Shown: positions 13,654 to 20,201 of the stretch, one piece after another | How positions within the stretch are numbered: the stretch's first letter is position 1 | Layout: each line of letters opens with the position of its first letter | DNA from: a virus | IMG/VR virus record: IMGVR_UViG_3300005853_000019 | Coordinates: 1 to 23,928 of that record | Direction: 5' to 3' (one strand) | DNA length: 23,928 bases | The notes under the pieces: model-generated | Database searches by the model: none | The model's input: the letters and a program-made list of their open reading frames with translations, nothing else | What the model was told of the DNA's origin: nothing | Position numbers and translations under genes: made by a program

Positions 13654-13688
13654 CGGATATAGTGGGATAAGGTATCATATATACTTAT
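13654..13688 (-). promoter_or_regulatory. Conserved promoter block, copy 2
   Basis: This block carries the same GTATATATGATACC TATA element and CACTATATCCG as the block at 1589-1624, with one gap and a few substitutions over ~35 bases. It lies just before the GTG at 13646. A second GTATC-type cluster (CAGTATCGCATATAGTATC) follows at about 13691-13709. Confidence 0.7.
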
Positions 13689-13708
13689 CTCAGTATCGCA
13701 TATAGTAT

Positions 13709-14014
13709 CTAACCCGGCGGCTCCTCACTCGCCACAACAGGCTCTTCAGGTGGCTTGAGCATGATCTGTATCTTTATCCACGGGTTATCATCTCCAAAGT
13801 CGTACTCATACCTCACAAGGCCGGAGGTCACCTGTCCATCGATAAACCTTAAAGCCCGCTTCAGGAGCTGGATGGCCTGCCAACGTTGGAGTTTCAGTTT
13901 CTCCTCACGGGTCTTCGTCCTCGAAGCTGCCTGTATGAACCAGTCAGGCATGATCATCGTACTCGATATGTAGTCGCCGGTGATGGTTGGCCTCGGATGT
14001 TTCCGCCTCGGCAA
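13709..14014 (-). CDS. Hypothetical basic protein, 101 aa
   Basis: The family is not recognised. The N-terminus is basic (PRRKHPRPTITGDYI), a helical middle is rich in Lys and Arg (RTKTREEKLKLQRWQAIQLL), a strand pair follows (VRYEYDFGDD, WIKIQIMLK), and the tail is Pro/Glu-rich. TTG at 14014 is the first start; a downstream in-frame ATG gives MIMPDWF. An 8-bp inverted repeat with a C7 loop sits directly on the TTG start. The gene is divergent from the 14114 gene. Confidence 0.65.
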   Translation of the reverse strand: MPRRKHPRPTITGDYISSTMIMPDWFIQAASRTKTREEKLKLQRWQAIQLLKRALRFIDGQVTSGLVRYEYDFGDDNPWIKIQIMLKPPEEPVVASEEPPG

Positions 14015-14034
14015 ATAGTCCCCCCCACTATTTG
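14012..14034. repeat. Inverted repeat over the start of the 13709 gene
   Basis: CAAATAGT (14012-14019), seven Cs, ACTATTTG (14027-14034). It includes the TTG start on the minus strand and part of the expected transcript start, so it could be an operator or an RNA hairpin that limits translation. Confidence 0.6.
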
Positions 14035-14113
14035 ATACTAACCGATAATAAAAAAATTTTTGTGACCGTTTTTATTTATAGGGTGGCACATAATCCACCG
14101 AGGTAGAACGTAA

Positions 14114-14482
14114 ATGGTAAGAGCTGCATCGATCCGAATACGGAAGTACACGCAGAAGTTCGACCCGACAGTAGTCAGCGCTAGGTTCACAGCCCTGAAG
14201 GATCTGGCGGTAGAGCAGTTCCAGACACATGCAGCCGACCTAGAGGGGATGGAGGTGCTTGTCAAGACAGCGATCAGCGACAGAGTGACCAACCCACTTG
14301 AGGTCCCGCAGTACCTAGACTTCGCAAGGGAGCTGTACAGACTCACGAAGACCCACAGCGGTAGGGTGTTGGTGGCTGAGGCGAACGCTTATAAGGCGAA
14401 GTGGACAGCGAGAGGGCTCGACCCAGACATCCTCGACCTGATCATCGGCCTCTTCGGCATAGGTGGAGTGGTCTACGCCTAG
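14114..14482 (+). CDS. Helical-module protein, 122 aa, candidate major structural protein
   Basis: No named family is recognised. It is basic at the N-terminus (VRAASIRIRKYTQK), then entirely helical, ending in a hydrophobic stretch (ILDLIIGLFGIGGVVYA) that could insert in a membrane or pack in a particle. It shares TNPxxxxxYLxFAxxLYR and AxWxxRGLD with the N-terminal half of the 253-aa protein at 11130-11891, and FAREL...GR...AE...GLD with the C-terminal end of the 387-aa protein at 15576. A strong AT-rich promoter (TTTATTTATAG at ~14070), a CCGAGGT ribosome-binding site and a dedicated stem-loop/T-run terminator suggest high expression from a single-gene transcript. A major capsid or coat role is inference. 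Confidence 0.8.
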   Translation: MVRAASIRIRKYTQKFDPTVVSARFTALKDLAVEQFQTHAADLEGMEVLVKTAISDRVTNPLEVPQYLDFARELYRLTKTHSGRVLVAEANAYKAKWTARGLDPDILDLIIGLFGIGGVVYA

Positions 14483-14497
14483 GCGGCATAGCTGACA

Positions 14498-14529
14498 GCC
14501 GGTAGGATACCGGCCCCAACACTTTTTTA
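14498..14529 (+). terminator. Stem-loop plus T-run after the 14114 gene
   Basis: GCCGGTA (14498-14504), loop GGA, TACCGGC (14508-14514), then TTTTTT at 14523-14528. The T-run is also part of TTTTTTATAC, the TATA box for the glycosyltransferase at 14555. Confidence 0.75.
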
Positions 14530-14554
14530 TACTCCCCCACCCTATTTTTTTGAT

Positions 14555-15574
14555 GTGCTTGTTGTCGCCGGTCTAGTAAATCATCCTAGCTTCAAAAACG
14601 TGGCCGAGGACATTATCGAAGTGGCACAGAAATACAACATCAAATCGTTCTGGGGGCCGAAATACCTAGGCGGGAGGCGGAGAGACTACAGTCTCAGACC
14701 CGTCATCATCGGCTCGTTGATCGACTCAAACATGCATTTCTACCTCACCCTGTTCCAAGCACAGCCCGTGAGAAGACTCGCATACCTAACTGCGGAGGGC
14801 CCGCTCGACACCGGGTGGTGGAATCCCCACATCTTTAACGGATACATGGTGTTGGCTAACAGCTACTGGACAGCCCGTTGGCTCACAGAGGCAAAGATCG
14901 ATGTCCATGCAATTATACATCACGCATACAACCCGGCGGCAGTCGAGAAGGCTCTTGAAAAACCGCTAACCCCGCAGGGTAGTGACCGACGAACAGTCTG
15001 GCTAAGCTATATAGGGCAAACAGGACCACGTAAAAGGATTGAGATTGCGCTAGATGCGTTGCGGATAGCTCAAAGGCGGACAGGATACGGCATCGGCCTA
15101 GTCACAAACGCTGCGGTCGACGCATATCTAAAGCCTGACGACAGGAAGATCGTCAAGACGGGGCAGTTCGGCAACATGCCCCGTGACAGGGCCCTAGCCC
15201 TGATAGCCGGATCCCAGTACTACATGCACCTAAGCCGGTCAGAGGGGTTCGGCATGACTGCGTTGGAGGCCCGGGCCCTCGGCATACCGTTAATAGCCGT
15301 CGACATGCAGCCGACAACAGAGTTCGTGCCGAGAAAGGCCGCATACTGGGTTCCTGTGAGGGACACGGTGAGGGTGGACGGGTACGGCATGATGTCCTTC
15401 ATAGAACACGTCTACGACGTGGACGAGGCAGCCGACCTCATGGTTCAGGCATACGACACATACCTAAACCACCGTGACGACTATGAGGAAATGAAGCATG
15501 CCTGCCGAGTCGGTGTGGAGGAATATGCTCACACAAGGATGTATCGGCGGATCATAAGCCTGCTGGGGTTCTGA
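14555..15574 (+). CDS. GT4-type (GT-B fold) glycosyltransferase, 339 aa
   Basis: This is a retaining nucleotide-sugar glycosyltransferase. The C-terminal domain shows EGFGMTALEARALGIPLIA, the ExFGxxxxE signature (Glu230 and Glu238) that binds the donor, preceded by a family-typical YMHLSRS. A linker phrase WLSYIGQTGPRKRIEIALDAL corresponds to the usual start of the donor domain. The N-terminal acceptor domain is short, consistent with the total length. GTG at 14555 is 26 bases after the TATA, so leaderless; the overlapping ATG at 14553 is out of frame. Placement between candidate structural genes suggests it glycosylates virion proteins. The FkbM methyltransferase may modify the same glycan. 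Confidence 0.92.
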   Translation: MLVVAGLVNHPSFKNVAEDIIEVAQKYNIKSFWGPKYLGGRRRDYSLRPVIIGSLIDSNMHFYLTLFQAQPVRRLAYLTAEGPLDTGWWNPHIFNGYMVLANSYWTARWLTEAKIDVHAIIHHAYNPAAVEKALEKPLTPQGSDRRTVWLSYIGQTGPRKRIEIALDALRIAQRRTGYGIGLVTNAAVDAYLKPDDRKIVKTGQFGNMPRDRALALIAGSQYYMHLSRSEGFGMTALEARALGIPLIAVDMQPTTEFVPRKAAYWVPVRDTVRVDGYGMMSFIEHVYDVDEAADLMVQAYDTYLNHRDDYEEMKHACRVGVEEYAHTRMYRRIISLLGF

Positions 15575-15575
15575 A

Positions 15576-16739
15576 ATGCTCCTATTCGCTAGGGAGGAGG
15601 ATGTGCTGAGGGCTAAGCTGGCGTACGAGGCGAAGACAGGGCTTGAGGGGGCCCTGCCGCTCTTCGACCTCTACAACCTGCTCCGCCTAGACATGCTGTT
15701 CGACTTCAAGCTGGCCCTAGAGTTCAAGTTCCTGCTGGACTTCCACCTAGTGTTCAACCTCGACTTCGACCTAGAGATAACCATACCACCCATCATGTTC
15801 CCGAAGGCCCTCTACGGCTTCGCCATCTACGGAACCGACGTATACGATCCGGAGATACCGCCGCCGAGATACGAACCCATCAGGATAGAGGTCTTCAAGG
15901 GTCCCGACGCATGGAAGGAGAAGGCTGTCTGGAACCTGACCTATAAATACACCATGCACGACAGGTACTTCTACAACCAGTCCCTCACAGAGGCCGAGAG
16001 ACGGTCTAGGGCCTACTCGGAGTACTTCACACGCTCCCCTGAGTCTGAGGTACCCGGAGAAGCCTTGCACTTCGTCAGCAGGGCCACAGAGTTCATCTAC
16101 ACAGCGTCGTGCTGGTTCGACTTCAACAGCTTCGACATAGGCCGGTTCTGGCCGGGTAAGGTCCCCATGCGGGTTCCGAGAGACGGCCTCGCCACCGACG
16201 AACCATACCACGACCTAGACATGTTCGACTCAGCGAGGTTCGACGAAATGCTCAGGCTCGACGCAGTGATCTGGGTTACCGATCCCTACATGACCGCCAT
16301 GCGGTTCGACTTAGCGGAATACGACTACGCCAAGTTCGACCTAGTGCAGATAGGCCCCGAGCAGGGACTCACCCACCTGACAAACTACCTACGGACGGCC
16401 AACATCGGTGAGAAGATGCAGACCGAGATGGAGGACTACGCCGTCAGGAGCGATCCGCTGGTGGCCGGCGTGATATGGGCGGTCACATCGGACAGGTTCG
16501 GCCCCAACTGGGTCCGCCACGGCGTCAGAATGCATAGAAACGCCATCAGGATAGCCTCCGTCCTCGACCAGTACAGCCTACTGGAGAGGCTTGGATATCA
16601 GGGCTTCGCAAGGGAGCTGAGGACACGGGACACAACGCTCGGCAGGGCCTCAGCCGAGAAAATCATAGCCAAATACGCTAAGTTGGGGCTGGACGAGGCC
16701 GTGCTGAGGAGAATAGCTGTCATGGTAGAGAAGCTGTGA
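15576..16739 (+). CDS. Candidate virion protein with alternating hydrophobic/acidic segment, 387 aa
   Basis: No family is recognised. Residues ~30-66 alternate large hydrophobic and charged residues (FDFKLALEFKFLLDFHLVF), which would form long amphipathic strands. Next comes YGFAIYGTDVYDPE, then a mixed region rich in Phe, Tyr, Trp and Asp (WFDFNSFDIGRFWPG, FDSARFDEMLRLD). The last ~75 residues are helical and resemble the module of the 14114 protein. There is no signal peptide or membrane segment. ATG lies one base after the glycosyltransferase stop, so the two are in one transcript. Location and aromatic-rich composition point to a particle component, which is inference. Confidence 0.8.
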   Translation: MLLFAREEDVLRAKLAYEAKTGLEGALPLFDLYNLLRLDMLFDFKLALEFKFLLDFHLVFNLDFDLEITIPPIMFPKALYGFAIYGTDVYDPEIPPPRYEPIRIEVFKGPDAWKEKAVWNLTYKYTMHDRYFYNQSLTEAERRSRAYSEYFTRSPESEVPGEALHFVSRATEFIYTASCWFDFNSFDIGRFWPGKVPMRVPRDGLATDEPYHDLDMFDSARFDEMLRLDAVIWVTDPYMTAMRFDLAEYDYAKFDLVQIGPEQGLTHLTNYLRTANIGEKMQTEMEDYAVRSDPLVAGVIWAVTSDRFGPNWVRHGVRMHRNAIRIASVLDQYSLLERLGYQGFARELRTRDTTLGRASAEKIIAKYAKLGLDEAVLRRIAVMVEKL

Positions 16740-16748
16740 CCGCCAACA

Positions 16749-16757
16749 CTTATATAC
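16749..16757 (+). promoter_or_regulatory. TATA box before the 16779 gene
   Basis: CTTATATAC lies about 26 bases before the GTG at 16779, which supports a leaderless transcript and that start. Confidence 0.65.
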
Positions 16758-16778
16758 GTTGCCACGGATACGGCCTCC

Positions 16779-17303
16779 GTGGTCGACGTATCCTCGGTGA
16801 GGAACATACTCTCACAGATCAGGCGGGTCGTGACAGGGGACGTAATACTGCCCGAGGACCACAACCTACAGACCGACGCACTCACAGCCCTCACCGATGT
16901 TGTCGAAGCCATACCTGAGCCTCCGCCTCCGCCAACGCCCCCACCGCCACAGGTACTAATCCTTTCCGGCGGCGATGCCGTAAACTCGCTGTGCTGGGTC
17001 GGCATCGGAAACATCATCGGCTTCTTCACGTTACCGTTCGATGCCAAAATCAAGCGATTCGTATTCTACGTTGGGTTCAACAACAGAAACGGGCCTGCGC
17101 TAATCAGCCTGAGACATGCGGGGGGTCCCGTCATCGACAACATCACCATACCAGCCGGCGGTACAGGAGCGTATTCGACGGCCCTGATCGAATACCTATT
17201 GCCAGCAGACAACGCCCTAACCGTCGTACTGGCCGATCTTGGGGGGACACTTGGAGACATATTCCAGTGGTTCTACAACATACATGTGGAAAGAAGTACA
17301 TAG
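16779..17303 (+). CDS. Beta-sandwich virion-like protein, paralogue 1, 174 aa
   Basis: Residues 1-47 form a helical stalk (VSSVRNILSQIRRVVTGDV). A Pro-rich hinge follows (PEPPPPPTPPPPQ, ~48-60), then a beta-sandwich domain of ~110 residues. That domain is clearly related to the one in the 18967 protein: both have LPxxxKxK followed by a strand, an RH pair, then IPAGxTGxY/F and an EY/DY-x-x-P segment. Such head-stalk proteins often decorate capsids or form fibre tips. There is no signal peptide. GTG at 16779 fits the upstream TATA. It is convergent with the beta-propeller gene. Confidence 0.8.
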   Translation: MVDVSSVRNILSQIRRVVTGDVILPEDHNLQTDALTALTDVVEAIPEPPPPPTPPPPQVLILSGGDAVNSLCWVGIGNIIGFFTLPFDAKIKRFVFYVGFNNRNGPALISLRHAGGPVIDNITIPAGGTGAYSTALIEYLLPADNALTVVLADLGGTLGDIFQWFYNIHVERST

Positions 17304-17342
17304 CACGGGACGGTTAAATGTACACATCCCCCTACAACCCGC

Positions 17343-18905
17343 CTACGGCCTGAGCGGCGGCGTCTCTATCCAGCTCGCATCCTCCTCGACCTCGTTGCAG
17401 ATCAGGACGCACGCCGCTGTCGGGTCTGAAGTCGGTTGCCTAACATGAAGCTTGACTTCCACGCCAAGTGCATATTCCGAGAAGGGCCATGGACTAGGCG
17501 AATCAAAACCTATCTCCGGGAGGGGGGTGTTCCACGCCGCCGTTATAGTGGTGTCTGGGGGAATCGTCACCGGTTCCGGGGCCATCACATCAGCCGCCGT
17601 TCTATATATTGTAGGATACCCCGGCAACATCCTATATAGGCGTAGCATCGGACGAACAACCAGTGTCTGCGACGACGGGTTATGTAGCTTCAGGCTGAAC
17701 ACCCAGTCCCCGGCTTCAAACCTCCACTTAATGGGGCATGCTGTCTTCCAACCACTAAATATCGAGTCCGAAATCTGTGAGATCCTACCAGGGGATGTAT
17801 AGGATCCCGCATATAGATCCGATCTGGATGCGGCTAGACTGAACGTATAGCCCCCGTCTATATCAAGTCGCACAAAACCTAAGATTTCTAATGTATCTGG
17901 ATCAACCTTCACAACCCCGCCGAGGTCTCCATACTTGGTCGCATACACACGCCCCCTGAACACCTCGATCCTGTACGTCGTCGATTCTCCGGGTACGAAC
18001 CTAACCTCGCCGACATAGCTGAGACTCGGGGCATGTACCTTGAAGACACCGCCGACGTAGGTGCCGACGCCGCCGAACAGATAGTCCCCCAGAATATCTA
18101 TGTCATAGCATACATTCACACTATCCGGCATGTACGCCAAGTCAACAAATGTGAATGTGGACAGTTCCACCTTTACAATCTTTACGGGAAAATGATCAGC
18201 CGCAACATAGAGGTAGTTGTCCGAGACTGCCAGCGCAGCTATTCCGGGCGAACCTAACTGAAATGTTATCGGCAAGTAGACCTCGTCAACCCTTGTGAGC
18301 GTGTTCTTGTCAAGCCTGACGATCTTCACATCACCCGCCCCTATGCCTGCGTACAGGTAGGTATCGTCAACTGCTAGGGAGTTAATTCTGTTCTCACCCG
18401 GATAGCCCGTGTCACTATCCGCCGGTCTGAAGACCACACTACCAACCACGGCTAGTGACAGCGGTTCAACCTTGTAGAGGGTCGCCGGATATGTGCTGCA
18501 ACCAACATACAGGTACTCGCCATCGGAAACGATGCGGTATGGGGCGGTAATAGGCAAAGCATCAACTCTGGTAAATGTCTCAAGATCGATCCTGACAATG
18601 CTTCCCCCGAAGACATTGGCAATAGCGAACAGGTAGGGCGGGGCCACAGCGAGGTCATACACCCTGTTTTCACCACTGGCTAGGACTAGGCCGTTAACCC
18701 GTTCAAAGCCCCCATAGTCCCCCGGCTCCGTCACATAGGAGCCGGGCATGAACTTAAGGAAGGTACACCGAGGATTCGTTCCCACAACAACCGATGTAGA
18801 GGTGTTGGTTGACGGTGCAAGGGTGTACTGCCGTAACTCCCACCACCTCGGCTCAACCTCACGGGCTAGGAGAAAATATCTGCGCCTAGGCAGGGTCACG
18901 GACAT
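17343..18905 (-). CDS. Seven-bladed beta-propeller protein, 520 aa
   Basis: The middle ~350 residues repeat a blade unit of about 45-50 residues ending in (L/Y)LYxG...KVxxxTLxxVxxV, for example LAVDDTYLYAGIGAGDVKIV and LAVSDNYLYVAADHFPVKIV. I count six clear blades and a seventh near LAASRSDLYAGSYTSPG. The C-terminal ~140 residues form a separate beta-domain (WVFSLKLHNPSSQTLVVRPM, YALGVEVKLHVRQP). Propellers of this type bind glycans or proteins, so a receptor-binding spike is likely but inferred. GTG at 18923 is in frame, but the TATA (TTTATAACA at 18931-18939) lies too close; ATG at 18905 is about 30 bases from it and is preferred. The gene is antisense to its neighbours. Confidence 0.85.
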   Translation of the reverse strand: MSVTLPRRRYFLLAREVEPRWWELRQYTLAPSTNTSTSVVVGTNPRCTFLKFMPGSYVTEPGDYGGFERVNGLVLASGENRVYDLAVAPPYLFAIANVFGGSIVRIDLETFTRVDALPITAPYRIVSDGEYLYVGCSTYPATLYKVEPLSLAVVGSVVFRPADSDTGYPGENRINSLAVDDTYLYAGIGAGDVKIVRLDKNTLTRVDEVYLPITFQLGSPGIAALAVSDNYLYVAADHFPVKIVKVELSTFTFVDLAYMPDSVNVCYDIDILGDYLFGGVGTYVGGVFKVHAPSLSYVGEVRFVPGESTTYRIEVFRGRVYATKYGDLGGVVKVDPDTLEILGFVRLDIDGGYTFSLAASRSDLYAGSYTSPGRISQISDSIFSGWKTACPIKWRFEAGDWVFSLKLHNPSSQTLVVRPMLRLYRMLPGYPTIYRTAADVMAPEPVTIPPDTTITAAWNTPLPEIGFDSPSPWPFSEYALGVEVKLHVRQPTSDPTAACVLICNEVEEDASWIETPPLRP

Positions 18906-18930
18906 TTCTGACGCTACCGGCACAACACTA

Positions 18931-18947
18931 TGTTATAAAGTATATTA
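18931..18947. promoter_or_regulatory. Overlapping divergent TATA boxes
   Basis: TTTATAACA on the minus strand (18931-18939) and GTATATTA on the plus strand (18940-18947) are back to back. They serve the propeller gene (ATG 18905) and the beta-sandwich gene (ATG 18967), so transcription of the two should compete. Confidence 0.6.
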
Positions 18948-18966
18948 GCGTCGATACCGAGCTATT

Positions 18967-19473
18967 ATGGAGATGCCGTTCACACTCCCGCCGAGGCGGA
19001 ATCCCGGCGATGTCATCAGGTCTGGCGAGTGGAACCAGATAATAGACGACCTCGACGACCTTAACACACGGCTACAGGCTGTTGAAGGGGCAACAGCAGG
19101 CTACATATTCGTCTTCCCCCTAGAGGGTGTTGAGCTAATTCCGGGGGATGTAGTGGATCTCCAGCCCTTCGGGACGTGGTACTGGACGGGCCGTGGCCTA
19201 GTGTTGCCGGTTGGGGTGAAGCTGAAGAAGTTAGTCATCGATGTGGAGTCCAACACCACTGATGGGGATGTGGTCGTAACCGTCAGGCATAACGAGACCA
19301 CTGTGGCGGCTACCGTGAACATCCCCGCAGGAGCCACAGGTGTCTTCACAGCCACGATAGCCGACTACTACATTCCGGAGGGAGATCGGCTCAGTCTCAC
19401 GATAGATGTGTCTGCCCCCACAGCAGGCAGTATAAAGTTTGGCTCCGGCTCCCTACTCGGCTCGCTCGGCTGA
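18967..19473 (+). CDS. Beta-sandwich virion-like protein, paralogue 2, 168 aa
   Basis: The N-terminus PPRRNPGDVIRSGEWNQIID is the kind of attachment phrase seen at the start of phage and archaeal-virus fibre proteins (PGDV...W). A short helix (DLDDLNTRLQAVEG) follows, then a beta-sandwich of ~115 residues paralogous to the 16779 protein (LPVGVKLKKLVIDV, VTVRHNETT, VNIPAGATGVFTATIADYYI). It lacks the long Pro hinge of its paralogue. ATG at 18967 lies 24 bases after the TATA; a second ATG two codons later is possible. It probably assembles on the particle surface with the propeller protein encoded opposite. Confidence 0.8.
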   Translation: MEMPFTLPPRRNPGDVIRSGEWNQIIDDLDDLNTRLQAVEGATAGYIFVFPLEGVELIPGDVVDLQPFGTWYWTGRGLVLPVGVKLKKLVIDVESNTTDGDVVVTVRHNETTVAATVNIPAGATGVFTATIADYYIPEGDRLSLTIDVSAPTAGSIKFGSGSLLGSLG

Positions 19474-19540
19474 GAAAACTTATATTGGGTCTGAAAATAA
19501 AGCACAAAAAGATATATGCGGGTACATGCCATCATACTAC

Positions 19541-19828
19541 ATGGCTGAACAGGCTTTAAAGACCGTTATGGAGCAGGTGACAGCTCAGGCCACACAACCA
19601 CGTCCAACACTACCAGAGGCCGAGATGCGACAACTAACCAATGCCGTCAACGAACTGATAACCACAGTGGTCAGAATAATCATAACACACGATGCCGACG
19701 AATGTGCCTCGGAAAACAAGTACAACAGGCCATGCGAGACATGTCAGGCGATAAGCGAGCTGAAGGGGCCGGCGAAGACCATCATACGGCTCAGCGAGAA
19801 GATGCGGAAGCTGGGGGGTGGGGGGTAA
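19541..19828 (+). CDS. Small helical protein with C-rich centre, 95 aa
   Basis: The family is not recognised. Two helices (AEQALKTVMEQVTAQA and EMRQLTNAVNELITTVVRII) flank a centre containing a Cys-x9-Cys-x2-Cys arrangement (DECASENKYNRPCETCQ), which may bind a metal with a His (ITHDADEC). The tail is Gly-rich. ATG at 19541 is about 27 bases after AGATATATG; ATG at 19526 adds five residues. It begins a three-gene operon ending in the giant repeat protein, so a chaperone or tail-assembly role analogous to the small proteins preceding phage tape measures is possible, but is inference. Confidence 0.72.
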   Translation: MAEQALKTVMEQVTAQATQPRPTLPEAEMRQLTNAVNELITTVVRIIITHDADECASENKYNRPCETCQAISELKGPAKTIIRLSEKMRKLGGGG

Positions 19829-20200
19829 GTGGCGACACCCGTCATCCCTGACGAGGCTATACCGAAAAACCCGCCAAACATAAAAGAGGTAACATTCGGC
19901 GGGCAGGTTGTCGTAGTACATGAGATAAACGTGTTGCAGGAGATATATGGCCGCAAGCTGTTCATGGTCGCCTACCACATAACCGACAACACTAGGCGTG
20001 ACGCTCAGGGCCAGCCGCTTAAGACACCTGTTGCACACCTCTTCGTCGCAGAGCCTGAGATAACGCCGGAGGAGAAGAGGGGGAAGACCCTAGCCGACAT
20101 AGCCAAGCTCTGGCAGGACAAGCTCACTGAGGCGGTGAAGTCCGAGCTAGAGAAAGCTGTGAAAATATACCGTGCAAACGTCTCCGTCTTCATGAGGTAG
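19829..20200 (+). CDS. Hypothetical protein preceding the giant gene, 123 aa
   Basis: The family is not recognised. Strand-rich residues ~15-75 (IKEVTFGGQVVVVHEINVLQ, KLFMVAYHITDN, VAHLFVAEPEIT) are followed by a helical, charged C-terminus (WQDKLTEAVKSELEKAVKIY). GTG at 19829 follows the TAA of the previous gene by no bases and has a long G-rich ribosome-binding stretch. The giant gene begins one base after its stop. In tailed phages, small proteins just before the tape-measure gene act as assembly chaperones; the position here is similar, but sequence similarity is not claimed. Confidence 0.72.
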   Translation: MATPVIPDEAIPKNPPNIKEVTFGGQVVVVHEINVLQEIYGRKLFMVAYHITDNTRRDAQGQPLKTPVAHLFVAEPEITPEEKRGKTLADIAKLWQDKLTEAVKSELEKAVKIYRANVSVFMR

Positions 20201-20201
20201 C

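Noticed and set aside
17296-17323. GTACAT/ATGTAC inverted repeat after the 16779 gene
   Set aside because: Only 6-bp arms with a 16-base loop; too weak to call a terminator.
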